Positions 17,468 through 27,280 of a stretch of 64,000 nucleotides of DNA are shown here, piece after piece (positions within the stretch are counted from its first letter, which is position 1; every line of letters begins with the position of its first letter). Where the stretch lies: NCBI RefSeq assembly GCF_900116135.1, contig NZ_FOZX01000001.1, positions 744,001 to 808,000 of the forward strand, written 5' to 3'. The notes under the pieces are model-generated. The model did no database searches. It was not told the DNA's origin and saw only the letters and a list, made by a program, of their open reading frames with translations. Source of the DNA: Saccharopolyspora flava (GTDB lineage: Bacteria > Actinomycetota > Actinomycetes > Mycobacteriales > Pseudonocardiaceae). The position numbers were made by a program, and so were the translations under genes.

Positions 17468-18127
17468 TCAGAACAGGCGGTACTCGTCGGGCTCGATGCC
17501 CCGGAGCTTGTCGTAGTCCAGGACGACGCAGCGGATCCCGCGGTCCTCGGCCAGGGTCCGCGCCTGCGGCTTGATCTGCTGCGCGGCGAACACACCCGAG
17601 ACCGGGGCCAGCAGCGGATCGCGGTTGAGCAGCTCCAGGTAGCGGGTCAGCTGCTCGACACCGTCGATCTCGCCGCGACGCTTGATCTCCACGGCGACGC
17701 TCTTGCCCGCCTCGTCCCGGCACATCAGATCGACCGGCCCGATCGCGGTCGGGAACTCCCGGCGCACCAGCGACCACCCGTCACCCAGGGTCGTCACGTG
17801 CTCGGCCAGCAGCTCCTGCAGGTGCGACTCCACACCGTCCTTGACCAGGCCCGGCTCCGCACCCAACTCGTGCTTGGAGTCGTGCAGCACCTCGTCGACC
17901 GTGATCACCAGCTTCTCGCCGGCCTTGTTCTGCACCGTCCACACGTCGGGGTCCTCGATGAGCCAGCACGGCGGGCTCATCCAGTTCAACGGCTTGTAGG
18001 CGCGGTCGTCGGAGTGCACCGACACCGAACCGTCGGCCTTCACCAGCAGCAGTCGCTGCGCCATCGGCAGGTGCGCGGTGAGGCGTCCGACGTAGTCCAC
18101 CTGGCAGCGGGCAATCACGAGTCGCAC
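17468..18127 (-). CDS. nucS: Mismatch-specific endonuclease NucS
   Basis: 219 residues if started at GTG 18127 ([20 protein letters not shown]), which lines up with the N-terminus of mycobacterial NucS; an in-frame ATG at 18172 would add 15 unrelated residues. The N-terminal DNA-binding/dimer domain carries [20 protein letters not shown]. The C-terminal RecB-like nuclease core is visible as [20 protein letters not shown] followed by KRRG (Asp, Glu, Lys of the active site). NucS makes double-strand cuts at G-T, G-G and T-T mismatches and replaces MutS-MutL in most actinobacteria. The usual C-terminal clamp-binding peptide should lie in the final [16 protein letters not shown]. It is divergent from the permease at 18248. 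Confidence 0.93.
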   Translation of the reverse strand: MRLVIARCQVDYVGRLTAHLPMAQRLLLVKADGSVSVHSDDRAYKPLNWMSPPCWLIEDPDVWTVQNKAGEKLVITVDEVLHDSKHELGAEPGLVKDGVESHLQELLAEHVTTLGDGWSLVRREFPTAIGPVDLMCRDEAGKSVAVEIKRRGEIDGVEQLTRYLELLNRDPLLAPVSGVFAAQQIKPQARTLAEDRGIRCVVLDYDKLRGIEPDEYRLF

Positions 18128-18247
18128 TCGGCACAGAGTACGGGCGTGGTGATCGATGTCGAGCACCCCCACGGGTGATCAACGTCGGTCACCCGGTCAG
18201 GCCCCGCTCCACCAGGCCCTCCACCACCGGAGTTACCGTTACCGCTC

Positions 18248-19648
18248 GTGTCTTTCGCCCGCAGTCTGCTCCGCGTCAAACCAGCCGAACAGCTCTCCAG
18301 CGAGGGCTCGCACAGCGAGCTGAACCGGACCCTCGGCCTGGTCCCGCTGGTGGCGCTGTCGGTGGGCGCGACGCTGGGAACCGGCATCTTCGTGGTGCTC
18401 GCCGAAGCCGCACCGGCGGCAGGCCCGGCCGTCGTCGTCTCGTTCGTCCTCGCGGGCCTGGCCGCGCTGTGCTCGGCGCTGTCCTACGCCGAGCTCGCCG
18501 GCAGCGTTCCCGTCTCCGGCTCCGCCTACTCCTACACCTACGCGACCCTCGGCGAGATCATCGCCTGGATCTGCGGCTGGTGCCTGCTGCTGGAGTACGG
18601 GGTGTCGGTCGCCGCGGTCGCCGTCGGCTGGGGCGGCTACCTCAACGAATTCCTGCAGGGCACCATCGGTGTGACCATCCCGGACGCGCTGGCCGCACCA
18701 CCCGGCGAGGGCGGGGTCGTCAACGTGCCCGCCGCGATCGTCGTGCTGCTGGCCACCGCCGTGCTGCTGCTGGGCGTGCGCGAGAGCGCCTGGGCCACCA
18801 CCGTCACCACCGTCCTCAAGATCGCCGTGCTGGTGTTCTTCGTGGCGGTCGCCTTCACCGCGTTCAACTCCGGCAACCTCACCCCCTTCGCACCGGCAGG
18901 CGTCGCGGGCATCTCCGTCGGGGCCTCGGCCGTGTTCTTCTCCTTCATCGGCTTCGACGCCGCCTCCACCGCAGGTGAGGAGGCCCGCAACCCCAAGCGC
19001 GACCTGCCCAGGGCGATCATCCTGTCGCTGGTCATCGTCACCGCGATCTACGTGCTGGTGGCCTTCGCCGCGGTCGGCGCGGTCGGCGCCGGAGCGCTGG
19101 GCGAATCCGACGCCTCGCTGGCCACCGCCCTGCGCATGGTCACCGGCCAGGGCTGGCCCGCCGTCGTGCTCGCCCTCGGAGCGGTCATCGCCATCGCCTC
19201 GGTCGTGCTCACCGTCCTGTACGGGCAGACCCGCATCCTGGTGTCGATGTCGCGTGACGGGCTCGTCCCGCCCGTGCTCGCCCGCGTCAACCGCCGCGCG
19301 GTCCCGGCCCGCAACACGCTGCTGGTGGGCGTGCTCGTGGCGGTGCTGGCCGCCGTCGTGCCGCTCAACCAGCTCGCCGAAGCCACCAGCATCGGCACCC
19401 TGGTGGCCTTCGGCCTGGTCAACATCGGTGTCGTGGTGCTGCGCCGCACCCGCCCCGAACTGCCCCGCAGCTTCCGCACCCCGCTCATGCCGTTCGTGCC
19501 GCTGCTCGGCCTGGCGCTGTGCGCCTACCTGATCACCGGGCTGGACGCGGTCACCTGGCTGACCTTCGCGATCTGGACGCTGCTCGGCCTCGCCGTCTAC
19601 TTCGGCTACGGCCGCCGCAAATCGCGCCTCAACGCCCCCGCGGAGTAA
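18248..19648 (+). CDS. APC-superfamily amino acid permease (cationic amino acid transporter-like)
   Basis: 466 residues with 12 hydrophobic segments. The signature helix 1 reads VALSVGATLGTGIFVVLAEA (GTGIF binds the amino-acid backbone), followed by AGLAALCSALSYAELAGSVP and GSAYSYTYATLGEIIAWICG, all typical of the CAT/YfnA branch. VFFSFIGFDAASTAGEEARN, then PKRDLPRAI, is the conserved helix-6 region. It probably imports an amino acid with protons; specificity is unknown. It starts at GTG 18248 with weak RBS support, 120 bp from the divergent nucS start. The stop TAA runs straight into a repeat that forms a long hairpin at 19646-19720, which should end transcription before the Nudix gene. Confidence 0.9.
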   Translation: MSFARSLLRVKPAEQLSSEGSHSELNRTLGLVPLVALSVGATLGTGIFVVLAEAAPAAGPAVVVSFVLAGLAALCSALSYAELAGSVPVSGSAYSYTYATLGEIIAWICGWCLLLEYGVSVAAVAVGWGGYLNEFLQGTIGVTIPDALAAPPGEGGVVNVPAAIVVLLATAVLLLGVRESAWATTVTTVLKIAVLVFFVAVAFTAFNSGNLTPFAPAGVAGISVGASAVFFSFIGFDAASTAGEEARNPKRDLPRAIILSLVIVTAIYVLVAFAAVGAVGAGALGESDASLATALRMVTGQGWPAVVLALGAVIAIASVVLTVLYGQTRILVSMSRDGLVPPVLARVNRRAVPARNTLLVGVLVAVLAAVVPLNQLAEATSIGTLVAFGLVNIGVVVLRRTRPELPRSFRTPLMPFVPLLGLALCAYLITGLDAVTWLTFAIWTLLGLAVYFGYGRRKSRLNAPAE

Positions 19649-19720
19649 GGGAACCTTCCTGTCACCCACGCCCTGACCAGCGGCTTCGCCGGGGTGGGGT
19701 GACAGGAAGGTTCCCATGCG
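19646..19720. repeat. Inverted pair of dispersed repeats forming a hairpin
   Basis: A forward copy at 19646-19666 directly follows the permease stop, and a reverse copy lies at 19698-19716. The two arms pair perfectly over 19 bp (AGGGAACCTTCCTGTCACC type) across a loop of about 30 nt. It is well placed as a terminator, yet it ends only about 30 bp before the start of the Nudix gene. Confidence 0.9.
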
Positions 19721-19746
19721 CACGTCCGCACCCGATCGACGGCACG

Positions 19747-20292
19747 ATGGGGCGCATGGAGCAGACCAGCAGCCGCGAGGTGTACGCGAATCCGTGGATG
19801 ACCGTGCGGGAGGACGGCGTCCGCCGCGACGACGGATCCGACGGGATCTACGGGGTCATCGACAAGCCCGACTACGCACTGGTGATCCCGCTCGACGGGG
19901 ACCGCGTGCACCTCGTCGAGCAGTTCCGGTACCCGCTGGGCATGCGCCGCTGGGAGTTCCCGCAGGGCACCGCCCCGAACCGGGCCGACGTCGAAGCCGG
20001 CGAACTCGCCGCGCGCGAACTCCGGGAGGAGACCGGTCTGCGCGCGGCCACCATGCACGAGCTGGGACCGCTCGACGTCGCCCCCGGCATGTCCAGCCAG
20101 CGCGGACGCGTCTTCCTCGCAACCGGCCTCACCGAGGGAGCGCACGAACGCGAGCACGAGGAGCAGGACATGCGCACCGCGTGGTTCAGCCGCACCGACT
20201 TCGAGAAGATGATCCACGCGGGTGAGGTGACCGACGCCCAGTCCATCGCGGCCTACGCGCTGCTCCTGCTGCACGAACGCCGAACCGGCTGA
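19747..20292 (+). CDS. Nudix hydrolase
   Basis: 181 residues from ATG 19747 (MGRMEQTSSREVYANPWMTV); a second ATG three codons on is also possible. The Nudix helix reads DVEAGELAARELREETGL, with the metal-binding REL-EE residues intact. The loop between WEFPQG and this helix is two residues longer than in the textbook box, a variant seen in actinobacterial ADP-sugar/nucleoside-diphosphate type Nudix proteins. The N-terminal strand pattern (VYANPWMTVREDGVRR) resembles ADP-ribose pyrophosphatases. The product is likely a nucleoside-diphosphate-X hydrolase; the substrate is unassigned. The gene starts about 30 bp behind a strong repeat hairpin, so its promoter must lie within or across that hairpin. 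Confidence 0.85.
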   Translation: MGRMEQTSSREVYANPWMTVREDGVRRDDGSDGIYGVIDKPDYALVIPLDGDRVHLVEQFRYPLGMRRWEFPQGTAPNRADVEAGELAARELREETGLRAATMHELGPLDVAPGMSSQRGRVFLATGLTEGAHEREHEEQDMRTAWFSRTDFEKMIHAGEVTDAQSIAAYALLLLHERRTG

Positions 20293-20305
20293 ACCGGCGG
20301 CCGGA

Positions 20306-20629
20306 TCACAGGCCGACGCCGCCGAGCGCGTCCAGATCGATCTGCTCCGGCGGCTCGGCCAGCATCCCCAGCACCGCGTTGAGGTCGATGTCGGCGTGCG
20401 TGGCCACCGTGGTGGCCAGAGCCGCGTCGGCACTGGCGAAATCCGTCCACGCCTCCACGACGCGCACCGTGTCGGGAGCCTCCGCGTCACGGCTGACCAG
20501 GTAGAGCTCGCAACCCAGCGAACCGCGCAGGCCCTCGGCCACCTGCAACATGATCGAAGCCAGCTCCGCGCCCCGGCCGGGTTTCGCGGTGAAGGTCATG
20601 ATTCGGCCGACCCGCGGGATGGTGCTCAT
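20306..20629 (-). CDS. Antibiotic biosynthesis monooxygenase (ABM) domain protein
   Basis: 107 residues, a single dimeric alpha/beta ferredoxin-like ABM domain: VGRIMTFTAKPGRGAELASI, GCELYLVSRDAEAPDTVRVV and EAWTDFASADAAL. Such proteins include cofactor-free quinol monooxygenases and heme-degrading enzymes. The IsdG-type His/Asn-Trp triad is not evident, so a YgiN-like or unknown role is more likely. A C-terminal extension (PPEQIDLDALGGVGL) is unusual for minimal ABM proteins. It is convergent with the Nudix gene (13-bp gap) and codirectional with murA upstream, from which a hairpin at 20722-20757 separates it. Confidence 0.8.
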   Translation of the reverse strand: MSTIPRVGRIMTFTAKPGRGAELASIMLQVAEGLRGSLGCELYLVSRDAEAPDTVRVVEAWTDFASADAALATTVATHADIDLNAVLGMLAEPPEQIDLDALGGVGL

Positions 20630-20721
20630 CGGTTCCCTTTCCGGATTCTCACCAGGTGCACGAGGACTCTAGCCACGCACCCGGAACCGATGATCATGAT
20701 CCCCCGCCCCGCCGAGCACAA

Positions 20722-20757
20722 CGGCCGGCACCCGATCCGAGAACGGGACACCGGCCG
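20722..20757 (-). terminator. Probable murA terminator hairpin
   Basis: CGGCCGG (20722-20728) pairs with CCGGCCG (20751-20757), and a second 4-bp helix (20731-20734 with 20744-20747) lies inside. It begins 15 bp past the murA stop (20772) on the minus strand. No U-tract. Confidence 0.55.
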
Positions 20758-20771
20758 CAGAACAGGCGAGA

Positions 20772-22028
20772 TCAGTCGGCGACGCGCTCGATGTCGGCAC
20801 CCAGCGCGCGCAGGTTCTCCACGAAGTTCGGATACCCCCGGTCGATGTGGAACACGTCCCACACCTCGGTGTCGCCGTCCGCGCACAACCCCGCCAGCAC
20901 CAGGCCCACGCCCGCGCGGATGTCGGTCGCCCACACCGGCGCGCTGGACAACCGATCCAGGCCGCGCACCACGGCGTGATGCCCGTCGGTGCGCGCATCG
21001 GCACCCATCCGCACCAGTTCCTCGATGAACCGGAACCGCGACTCGAACAGGTTCTCGGTGATCATCGAGGTGCCGTCGGCGACCGCCGACAGGGCCAGCG
21101 CCATCGGCTGCAGGTCCGTCGGGAAACCCGGGTACGGCAGGGTCACGTAGTCCACGGCCTTCGGGCGCTCCGGCATGACCACCCGGAAGCTCTCCTCCTC
21201 GGTGATCACCTCCGCGCCCGCGCTGCGCAGCTTCTCCAGCATCAGGTTCGTGTGCCGGGGATCCACTCCGTTGACCGTGATGTCACCGCGGGTGGCGGCC
21301 GCGGCGAAAGCCCAGGTCGCACCGACGATGCGGTCACCGATCACGCGGTGCTCCACCGCGCGCAGCGAGGACACGCCGTGCACCGTCAGCGTGGAGGTCC
21401 CCGCGCCCTCGATCTTGGCGCCCATCTGCTGCAGCATCACGCACAGGTCGACGATCTCCGGCTCGCGCGCCGCGTTGTCGATCACCGTGGTGCCTTCCGC
21501 CAGCACGGCGGCCATCAGGATATTCTCGGTGGCGCCCACGCTCGGGAAGTCCAGCCAGATCTGCGCGCCCTGCAGGTTCTCGGCCTCGGCGACCACCGCA
21601 CCGTGCTCGATGTGGCTGGTCGCACCCAGCTTGCGCAGCCCGTTCTGGTGCATGTCCAGCGGGCGCGAACCGATCGCGTCACCACCGGGCAGCGTCACCA
21701 CCGCGCGGCGGCAGCGCGCGACCAGCGGCCCCAGCACGCACACCGAGGCGCGCAACTTGCCCATCGACGGCGAGATGGCCTCGTGGCTGATCGAGGCGGG
21801 CGTGGTGATGCGCACCGTGCCGCCGTCGATCGTCACCTCGCAGCCGAGGCTGCGCAGCACGTCGGCCATCAGCGGAACGTCCAGGATCTCGGGACAGTTC
21901 ACGATCGTCGTCGTGCCCTCGGCCAGCAGCGCCGCCGCCATCAGCTTCAGCACGCTGTTCTTCGCCCCGACCACGTCCACCGCGCCGACGAGGCGGGCTC
22001 CGCCGCGTACCCGGAAGTGCTCACTCAC
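20772..22028 (-). CDS. murA: UDP-N-acetylglucosamine 1-carboxyvinyltransferase MurA (Asp117 form)
   Basis: 418 residues. It transfers enolpyruvate from PEP to UDP-GlcNAc, the first committed step of peptidoglycan synthesis, in the cytoplasm. Seen: [20 protein letters not shown] (PEP/UDP loop, Lys-Asn), [20 protein letters not shown], and [20 protein letters not shown]. The residue that is Cys115 in E. coli is Asp117 here, as in M. tuberculosis, which predicts intrinsic fosfomycin resistance. GTG 22028 was chosen because [15 protein letters not shown] matches the family N-terminus; the ATG two codons upstream is an alternative. It is divergent from the cobalamin adenosyltransferase gene, with three repeat-like elements between. 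Confidence 0.95.
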   Translation of the reverse strand: MSEHFRVRGGARLVGAVDVVGAKNSVLKLMAAALLAEGTTTIVNCPEILDVPLMADVLRSLGCEVTIDGGTVRITTPASISHEAISPSMGKLRASVCVLGPLVARCRRAVVTLPGGDAIGSRPLDMHQNGLRKLGATSHIEHGAVVAEAENLQGAQIWLDFPSVGATENILMAAVLAEGTTVIDNAAREPEIVDLCVMLQQMGAKIEGAGTSTLTVHGVSSLRAVEHRVIGDRIVGATWAFAAAATRGDITVNGVDPRHTNLMLEKLRSAGAEVITEEESFRVVMPERPKAVDYVTLPYPGFPTDLQPMALALSAVADGTSMITENLFESRFRFIEELVRMGADARTDGHHAVVRGLDRLSSAPVWATDIRAGVGLVLAGLCADGDTEVWDVFHIDRGYPNFVENLRALGADIERVAD

Positions 22029-22084
22029 GAGCATCGAGGTTACGGCCCCGGCGTGGCGCGCATCGTGGCGGGTCACGAGCGAGT

Positions 22085-22168
22085 GAGGGAACCTTCCTCC
22101 CACCGGGTGGGAAGCAGGGGAACCTCCCACTCACCGCAGAGCGGTGCAGGGGAACTTTCCTGCCACTC
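22085..22168 (+). repeat. Three variant dispersed repeats in a divergent promoter region
   Basis: Three forward units follow one another at 22085-22103 (GGGAACCTTCCTCCCACC), 22116-22135 (GGGGAACCTCCCACTCACC) and 22146-22168 (GGGGAACTTTCCTGCCACTC), about 30 bp apart. Each has drifted differently from the consensus. This is one of two loci where the family sits between divergent genes (murA and the adenosyltransferase) rather than behind stop codons. Confidence 0.75.
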
Positions 22169-22202
22169 TCCACCCGGCCCCGCCGCGCCTAGGGTGTGGG
22201 GC

Positions 22203-22775
22203 ATGGCAGTCCACCTGACGAAGATCTACACGCGCGCGGGCGATGCGGGCACCACGCGGTTGTCGGACAACTCGAAGGTCCACAAGACCGACCCGCGCCT
22301 GGTCGCCTACGCCGACGTGGACGAGACGAACTCCGTGCTGGGCGTGGCGCTGGCGACCGCCGAACTCCCCGACGACGTGGTGAGCGCGCTGCGGGCGGTG
22401 CAGAACGACCTGTTCGACGTGGGTGCGGACCTGTCCACTCCCGTGGTGGAGGCCCCCGAGTACCCGCCGCTGCGCGTCACCCAGCCCTACATCGACCGGC
22501 TCGAGGGCTGGTGCGACGAGTTCAACGAGCGGCTCGGCAAGCTCGACTCGTTCATCCTGCCCGGCGGCACCCCCGGTGCCGCCCTGCTGCACCAGGCGCG
22601 CTGCGTGGCGCGCCGCGCCGAACGCTCCGCCTGGGCGTTGCAGGAAGCCGACCCCGACCGCACCTCGCCGCTGCCGGCGAAGTACCTCAACCGGCTCTCC
22701 GACCTGCTGTTCATCCTGGCCAGGGTCGCCAACCCCGACGGCGACGTGCTGTGGAAGCCCGGCGGCAACGCCTAG
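22203..22775 (+). CDS. PduO-type cob(I)yrinic acid a,c-diamide (cob(I)alamin) adenosyltransferase
   Basis: 190 residues from ATG 22203, the usual size of the single-domain PduO/MMAB type. It transfers the adenosyl group of ATP to cob(I)alamin, giving the coenzyme of methylmalonyl-CoA mutase. Seen: the N-terminal ATP loop KIYTRAGDAGTTRLSDNSKV, YADVDETNSVLGVA, and the C-terminal signature HQARCVARRAERSAWALQEA with RYLN-like KYLNRLSDLLFILAR. This fits with the methylmalonyl-CoA epimerase at 536 and an expected B12-dependent mutase elsewhere. Its stop overlaps the stop of the convergent GNAT by 4 bp. From memory, the same pair murA-PduO follows the atp genes in M. tuberculosis. Confidence 0.93.
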   Translation: MAVHLTKIYTRAGDAGTTRLSDNSKVHKTDPRLVAYADVDETNSVLGVALATAELPDDVVSALRAVQNDLFDVGADLSTPVVEAPEYPPLRVTQPYIDRLEGWCDEFNERLGKLDSFILPGGTPGAALLHQARCVARRAERSAWALQEADPDRTSPLPAKYLNRLSDLLFILARVANPDGDVLWKPGGNA

Positions 22776-23242
22776 AGCTCCTTGGCGAAGCAGCGGCTGC
22801 GCGGGTCGTCGCGGTAGATGCCGAAGTTGTCGATCCGCTCGTACCCGGACGACGCGTAGAGCGCCACGGCCTCGGGCTGCTCGGTGCCGGTCTCCAGCAC
22901 CAGGCGCTTGCGCCCGGCCAGCGCGGCGGCGGACTCCAGTTCGGCGAGCATCCGCCTGGACAACCCGTTGCCGCGCTGCGCCGGGACGATGTACATGCGC
23001 TTGAGCTCCGCGTCGCCGTCGCGGAAGTCCTCCTCATCGGACTCGTGAACCCGCCAGCCACCGGAGGCGACCGGCTCGTCCCCGAGATAGCCCAGCAGGA
23101 ACAGGCCCTGCGGCGGGGAGAACTCGGCCGGGTCCACGGGAGTGATGTCGGCTTCGCCGTAGCGGGCGACGTACTCCCGCTGCAGATCCTCGATCAACCG
23201 CTGGGAATCGGGGTGGTCGTAGTCGACGATCTCGATGCGCAC
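22772..23242 (-). CDS. GNAT family N-acetyltransferase (tandem copy 1)
   Basis: 156 residues from GTG 23242 (VRIEIVDYDHPDSQRLIEDL). Conserved GNAT elements: EFSPPQGLFLLGYLGDEPVA (strands 2-3), ELKRMYIVPAQRGNGLSRRM (motif A with the RGNG acetyl-CoA turn), LVLETGTEQPEAVALYASSG and YERI. The substrate is unknown. The neighbour 30 bp upstream has the same length and the same landmarks (PPxGxFLL, xKRMxIxPxxRGxG), so the two are probably a tandem duplication that has since diverged. Codirectional, probably cotranscribed. Confidence 0.85.
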   Translation of the reverse strand: MRIEIVDYDHPDSQRLIEDLQREYVARYGEADITPVDPAEFSPPQGLFLLGYLGDEPVASGGWRVHESDEEDFRDGDAELKRMYIVPAQRGNGLSRRMLAELESAAALAGRKRLVLETGTEQPEAVALYASSGYERIDNFGIYRDDPRSRCFAKEL

Positions 23243-23271
23243 ACCCGCAGCGTAATCGGCTCCAGGCCTGG

Positions 23272-23742
23272 TCAGAGAAGGCCTTTCTCGAACCAGTGCG
23301 CGGCATACGGGTTGTCGTTGTAGGCCGGGACCTCGGCGTAGCCGGCCTTGGCGTACATCGCCCGCGCCTGCACCAGCTCGGCCGCCGTGTCGAGCCGGAC
23401 CCGGGAGAACCCCAACCGGCGCGCCTGCTCCTCCAGCGCGCTCAGCATCGCGCGGCCGGCACCCCTGCCGCGCAGCTCCGGCGAGATCCACATCCGCTTG
23501 ATCTCCGCGGTCCCCGGCGACTCGGTCCGCACCCCTCCGCAGCCCAGCACCGACCCGTCCCGGCGCAGCAGCAGGAACACGCCCTTCGGCGGCGTGAAAG
23601 CGTCCTCATCGGGCGGCGCGCCCCTACCCGGATCGAAACCCTCCGGAAAGCGCTCGACGAGCTCAGCGACGTACTGAGCCAACGCCCACCGGGCGTCAGC
23701 CCCGCCGAACGGCTCCGGGGCGATCGTGAAGTCCTCAACCAC
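23272..23742 (-). CDS. GNAT family N-acetyltransferase (tandem copy 2)
   Basis: 156 residues from GTG 23742 (reads VVEDFTIAPEPFGGADARWA); the open frame continues upstream into a dispersed repeat, and that part is not coding-like. Motifs: AFTPPKGVFLLLRRDGSVLG, AEIKRMWISPELRGRGAGRA (acetyl-CoA turn RGRGAG), VRLDTAAELVQARAMYAKAG and YAEVPAYNDNPYAAHWFEK. The C-terminus is typical of small-molecule or amino-acid N-acetyltransferases. It is paired with the GNAT gene just downstream. Confidence 0.85.
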   Translation of the reverse strand: MVEDFTIAPEPFGGADARWALAQYVAELVERFPEGFDPGRGAPPDEDAFTPPKGVFLLLRRDGSVLGCGGVRTESPGTAEIKRMWISPELRGRGAGRAMLSALEEQARRLGFSRVRLDTAAELVQARAMYAKAGYAEVPAYNDNPYAAHWFEKGLL

Positions 23743-23792
23743 GCCCCCAGTCTCGGCCAGCCCACCCGCCGGAGAGCTCCCGGGCCCACGCG

Positions 23793-23877
23793 AGCATGGG
23801 AACCTTCCTGTCACCCCTGAGGCACGGGAACCCTCCCGCCACCACCGGGGCGGGAGTGACAGGAAAGTTCCCATGCT
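23793..23877. repeat. Three dispersed repeats, outer two inverted
   Basis: A forward intact copy at 23793-23816 (GCATGGGAACC), a decayed forward copy at 23821-23842 (GGGAACCCTCCCGCCACC) and a reverse copy at 23855-23876 (GACAGGAAAGTTCCCATGC). The outer copies can pair over about 20 bp with one mismatch. They lie between the GNAT start and the end of the atp operon, just behind its terminator. Confidence 0.85.
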
Positions 23878-23891
23878 CCACCCCGGGCACG

Positions 23892-23921
23892 AAAAAAGCG
23901 GGGCCCGTGGTGGGCCCCGCT
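23892..23921 (-). terminator. Strong intrinsic terminator of the atp operon
   Basis: A 10-bp perfect stem (23897-23906 with 23912-23921) with loop GTGGT. AAAAAA at 23892-23897 gives a U6 tract on the minus strand. It lies 18 bp after the DUF2550 stop (23939). It is the clearest U-tract terminator in the window and marks the end of the ATP synthase transcript. Confidence 0.88.
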
Positions 23922-23938
23922 GTTGTTCGTCGGGCGTC

Positions 23939-24373
23939 CTACGACGCCCACGGCACCGATCGTCCCGGTGGTGCCGATTCGAGCCAGGAGAGGAAACCGG
24001 TCAGCGCGTCGCTGTTCATCGCCAGCTCCAGGTCCGGTCCTGTGAGGTCCAGGACGGTGGAGCCGCTCGGCATCGCGTACGCCTCGGCGACCGACGGTTC
24101 GCGGCGCTGCGCGATGTCCACGGTCCGCCGGTTGATCACCCAGTTCGGGCCGGAGCGAAGGCTCAGGATGCGGTACCAGGCGAATTCCTCGCCCCGGTAG
24201 TGCGCCACACCCAGCTGCCAGCCGCGTCCCTTGCCATCGGTGGCGCGCAGCGCCACGTCGATGCCTCCGACCCGCAGTTCGCGGACTCGCCGCCACGCGA
24301 GCAGGCCCACCACCGCAGCGGCGAGCACCAGCAGCGTCACCGCTGCCACGAGCACCACGACCGGCGAACCCAT
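23939..24373 (-). CDS. DUF2550 membrane-anchored protein
   Basis: 144 residues. One N-terminal membrane helix (VVLVAAVTLLVLAAAVVGLL, about 5-24) is followed by a basic turn RRVRELR and a soluble domain with GWQLGVAHYRGEEFAWYRIL and SLRSGPNWVINRRTVDIAQR. DUF2550 proteins occur directly behind atpC in actinobacteria (Rv1312 in M. tuberculosis, from memory); their function is unknown. The start lies 10 bp after the atpC stop and the gene is inside the operon terminator, so it is cotranscribed with ATP synthase. The position suggests an actinobacteria-specific accessory or assembly factor, which is inference only. Confidence 0.88.
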   Translation of the reverse strand: MGSPVVVLVAAVTLLVLAAAVVGLLAWRRVRELRVGGIDVALRATDGKGRGWQLGVAHYRGEEFAWYRILSLRSGPNWVINRRTVDIAQRREPSVAEAYAMPSGSTVLDLTGPDLELAMNSDALTGFLSWLESAPPGRSVPWAS

Positions 24374-24383
24374 GCTGGCCCGA

Positions 24384-24749
24384 TCAGTCCGCTTGGCCCG
24401 CTGCTCGCAATCGGGCGGCCGCCTGCGTTCTGGCCAGCTCGTCGTCGCTCTTGACGTCCTGACGGGCCTGCGCCACGTCGATCTCCTGGGCCAGCTCGGC
24501 GGACTCGGCGAGCACGCTCACACCGGCACCGGTCACCGAGAGGAAACCACCGTGCACCGCAGCGGTCACGGTCTCCTTGTCGGTGGTGGTGATGCGCACG
24601 ACGCCACCCTCCACCAGCTGCCCGAGCAGCGGCTCGTGACCCGGCAGGATGCCGATCTCTCCCTCGGTGGTCTGCGCGACCACCGCGGTCGCCTCCCCGG
24701 ACCACAGCAGGCGCTCGACGGCGACCAGTTGGACGGACATGTTGGCCAC
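24384..24749 (-). CDS. atpC: ATP synthase F1 epsilon subunit
   Basis: 121 residues. A beta-sandwich domain ([60 protein letters not shown]) is followed by the regulatory C-terminal helices ([20 protein letters not shown]). It rotates with gamma and inhibits ATP hydrolysis. Unlike the other F1 genes here, it is separated from atpD by 167 bp holding two perfect hairpins (24841-24909), so its dose may be set separately. Confidence 0.95.
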   Translation of the reverse strand: MANMSVQLVAVERLLWSGEATAVVAQTTEGEIGILPGHEPLLGQLVEGGVVRITTTDKETVTAAVHGGFLSVTGAGVSVLAESAELAQEIDVAQARQDVKSDDELARTQAAARLRAAGQAD

Positions 24750-24840
24750 GCGCGTCTCCTTTGTCGGGTGTGTGCCCGCAGTCTAGCCAACGCCACCGGG
24801 GCGATCATGACTGCCGGGCTGGAAGGGCCTAGTGGCAAAG

Positions 24841-24909
24841 GGGGTCGGGACCGCCTCGGGTCCCGACCCCGCTCGCCGGTTTCACCACGCCCCGCCGGGC
24901 TCGGCGGGG
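24841..24909 (-). other. Two stem-loops between atpD and atpC
   Basis: Reading with transcription (minus): first an 8-bp stem, CCCCGCCG 24890-24897 with 24902-24909, starting 8 bp after the atpD stop. Then a perfect 12-bp stem, 24841-24852 with 24859-24870 (loop GCCTCG). Neither has a U-tract. They look like attenuating or mRNA-stabilising structures inside the operon. Confidence 0.7.
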
Positions 24910-24916
24910 CGGGCGA

Positions 24917-27269
<2,353 letters not shown>

Positions 27270-27280
27270 GGCTTATCCGG

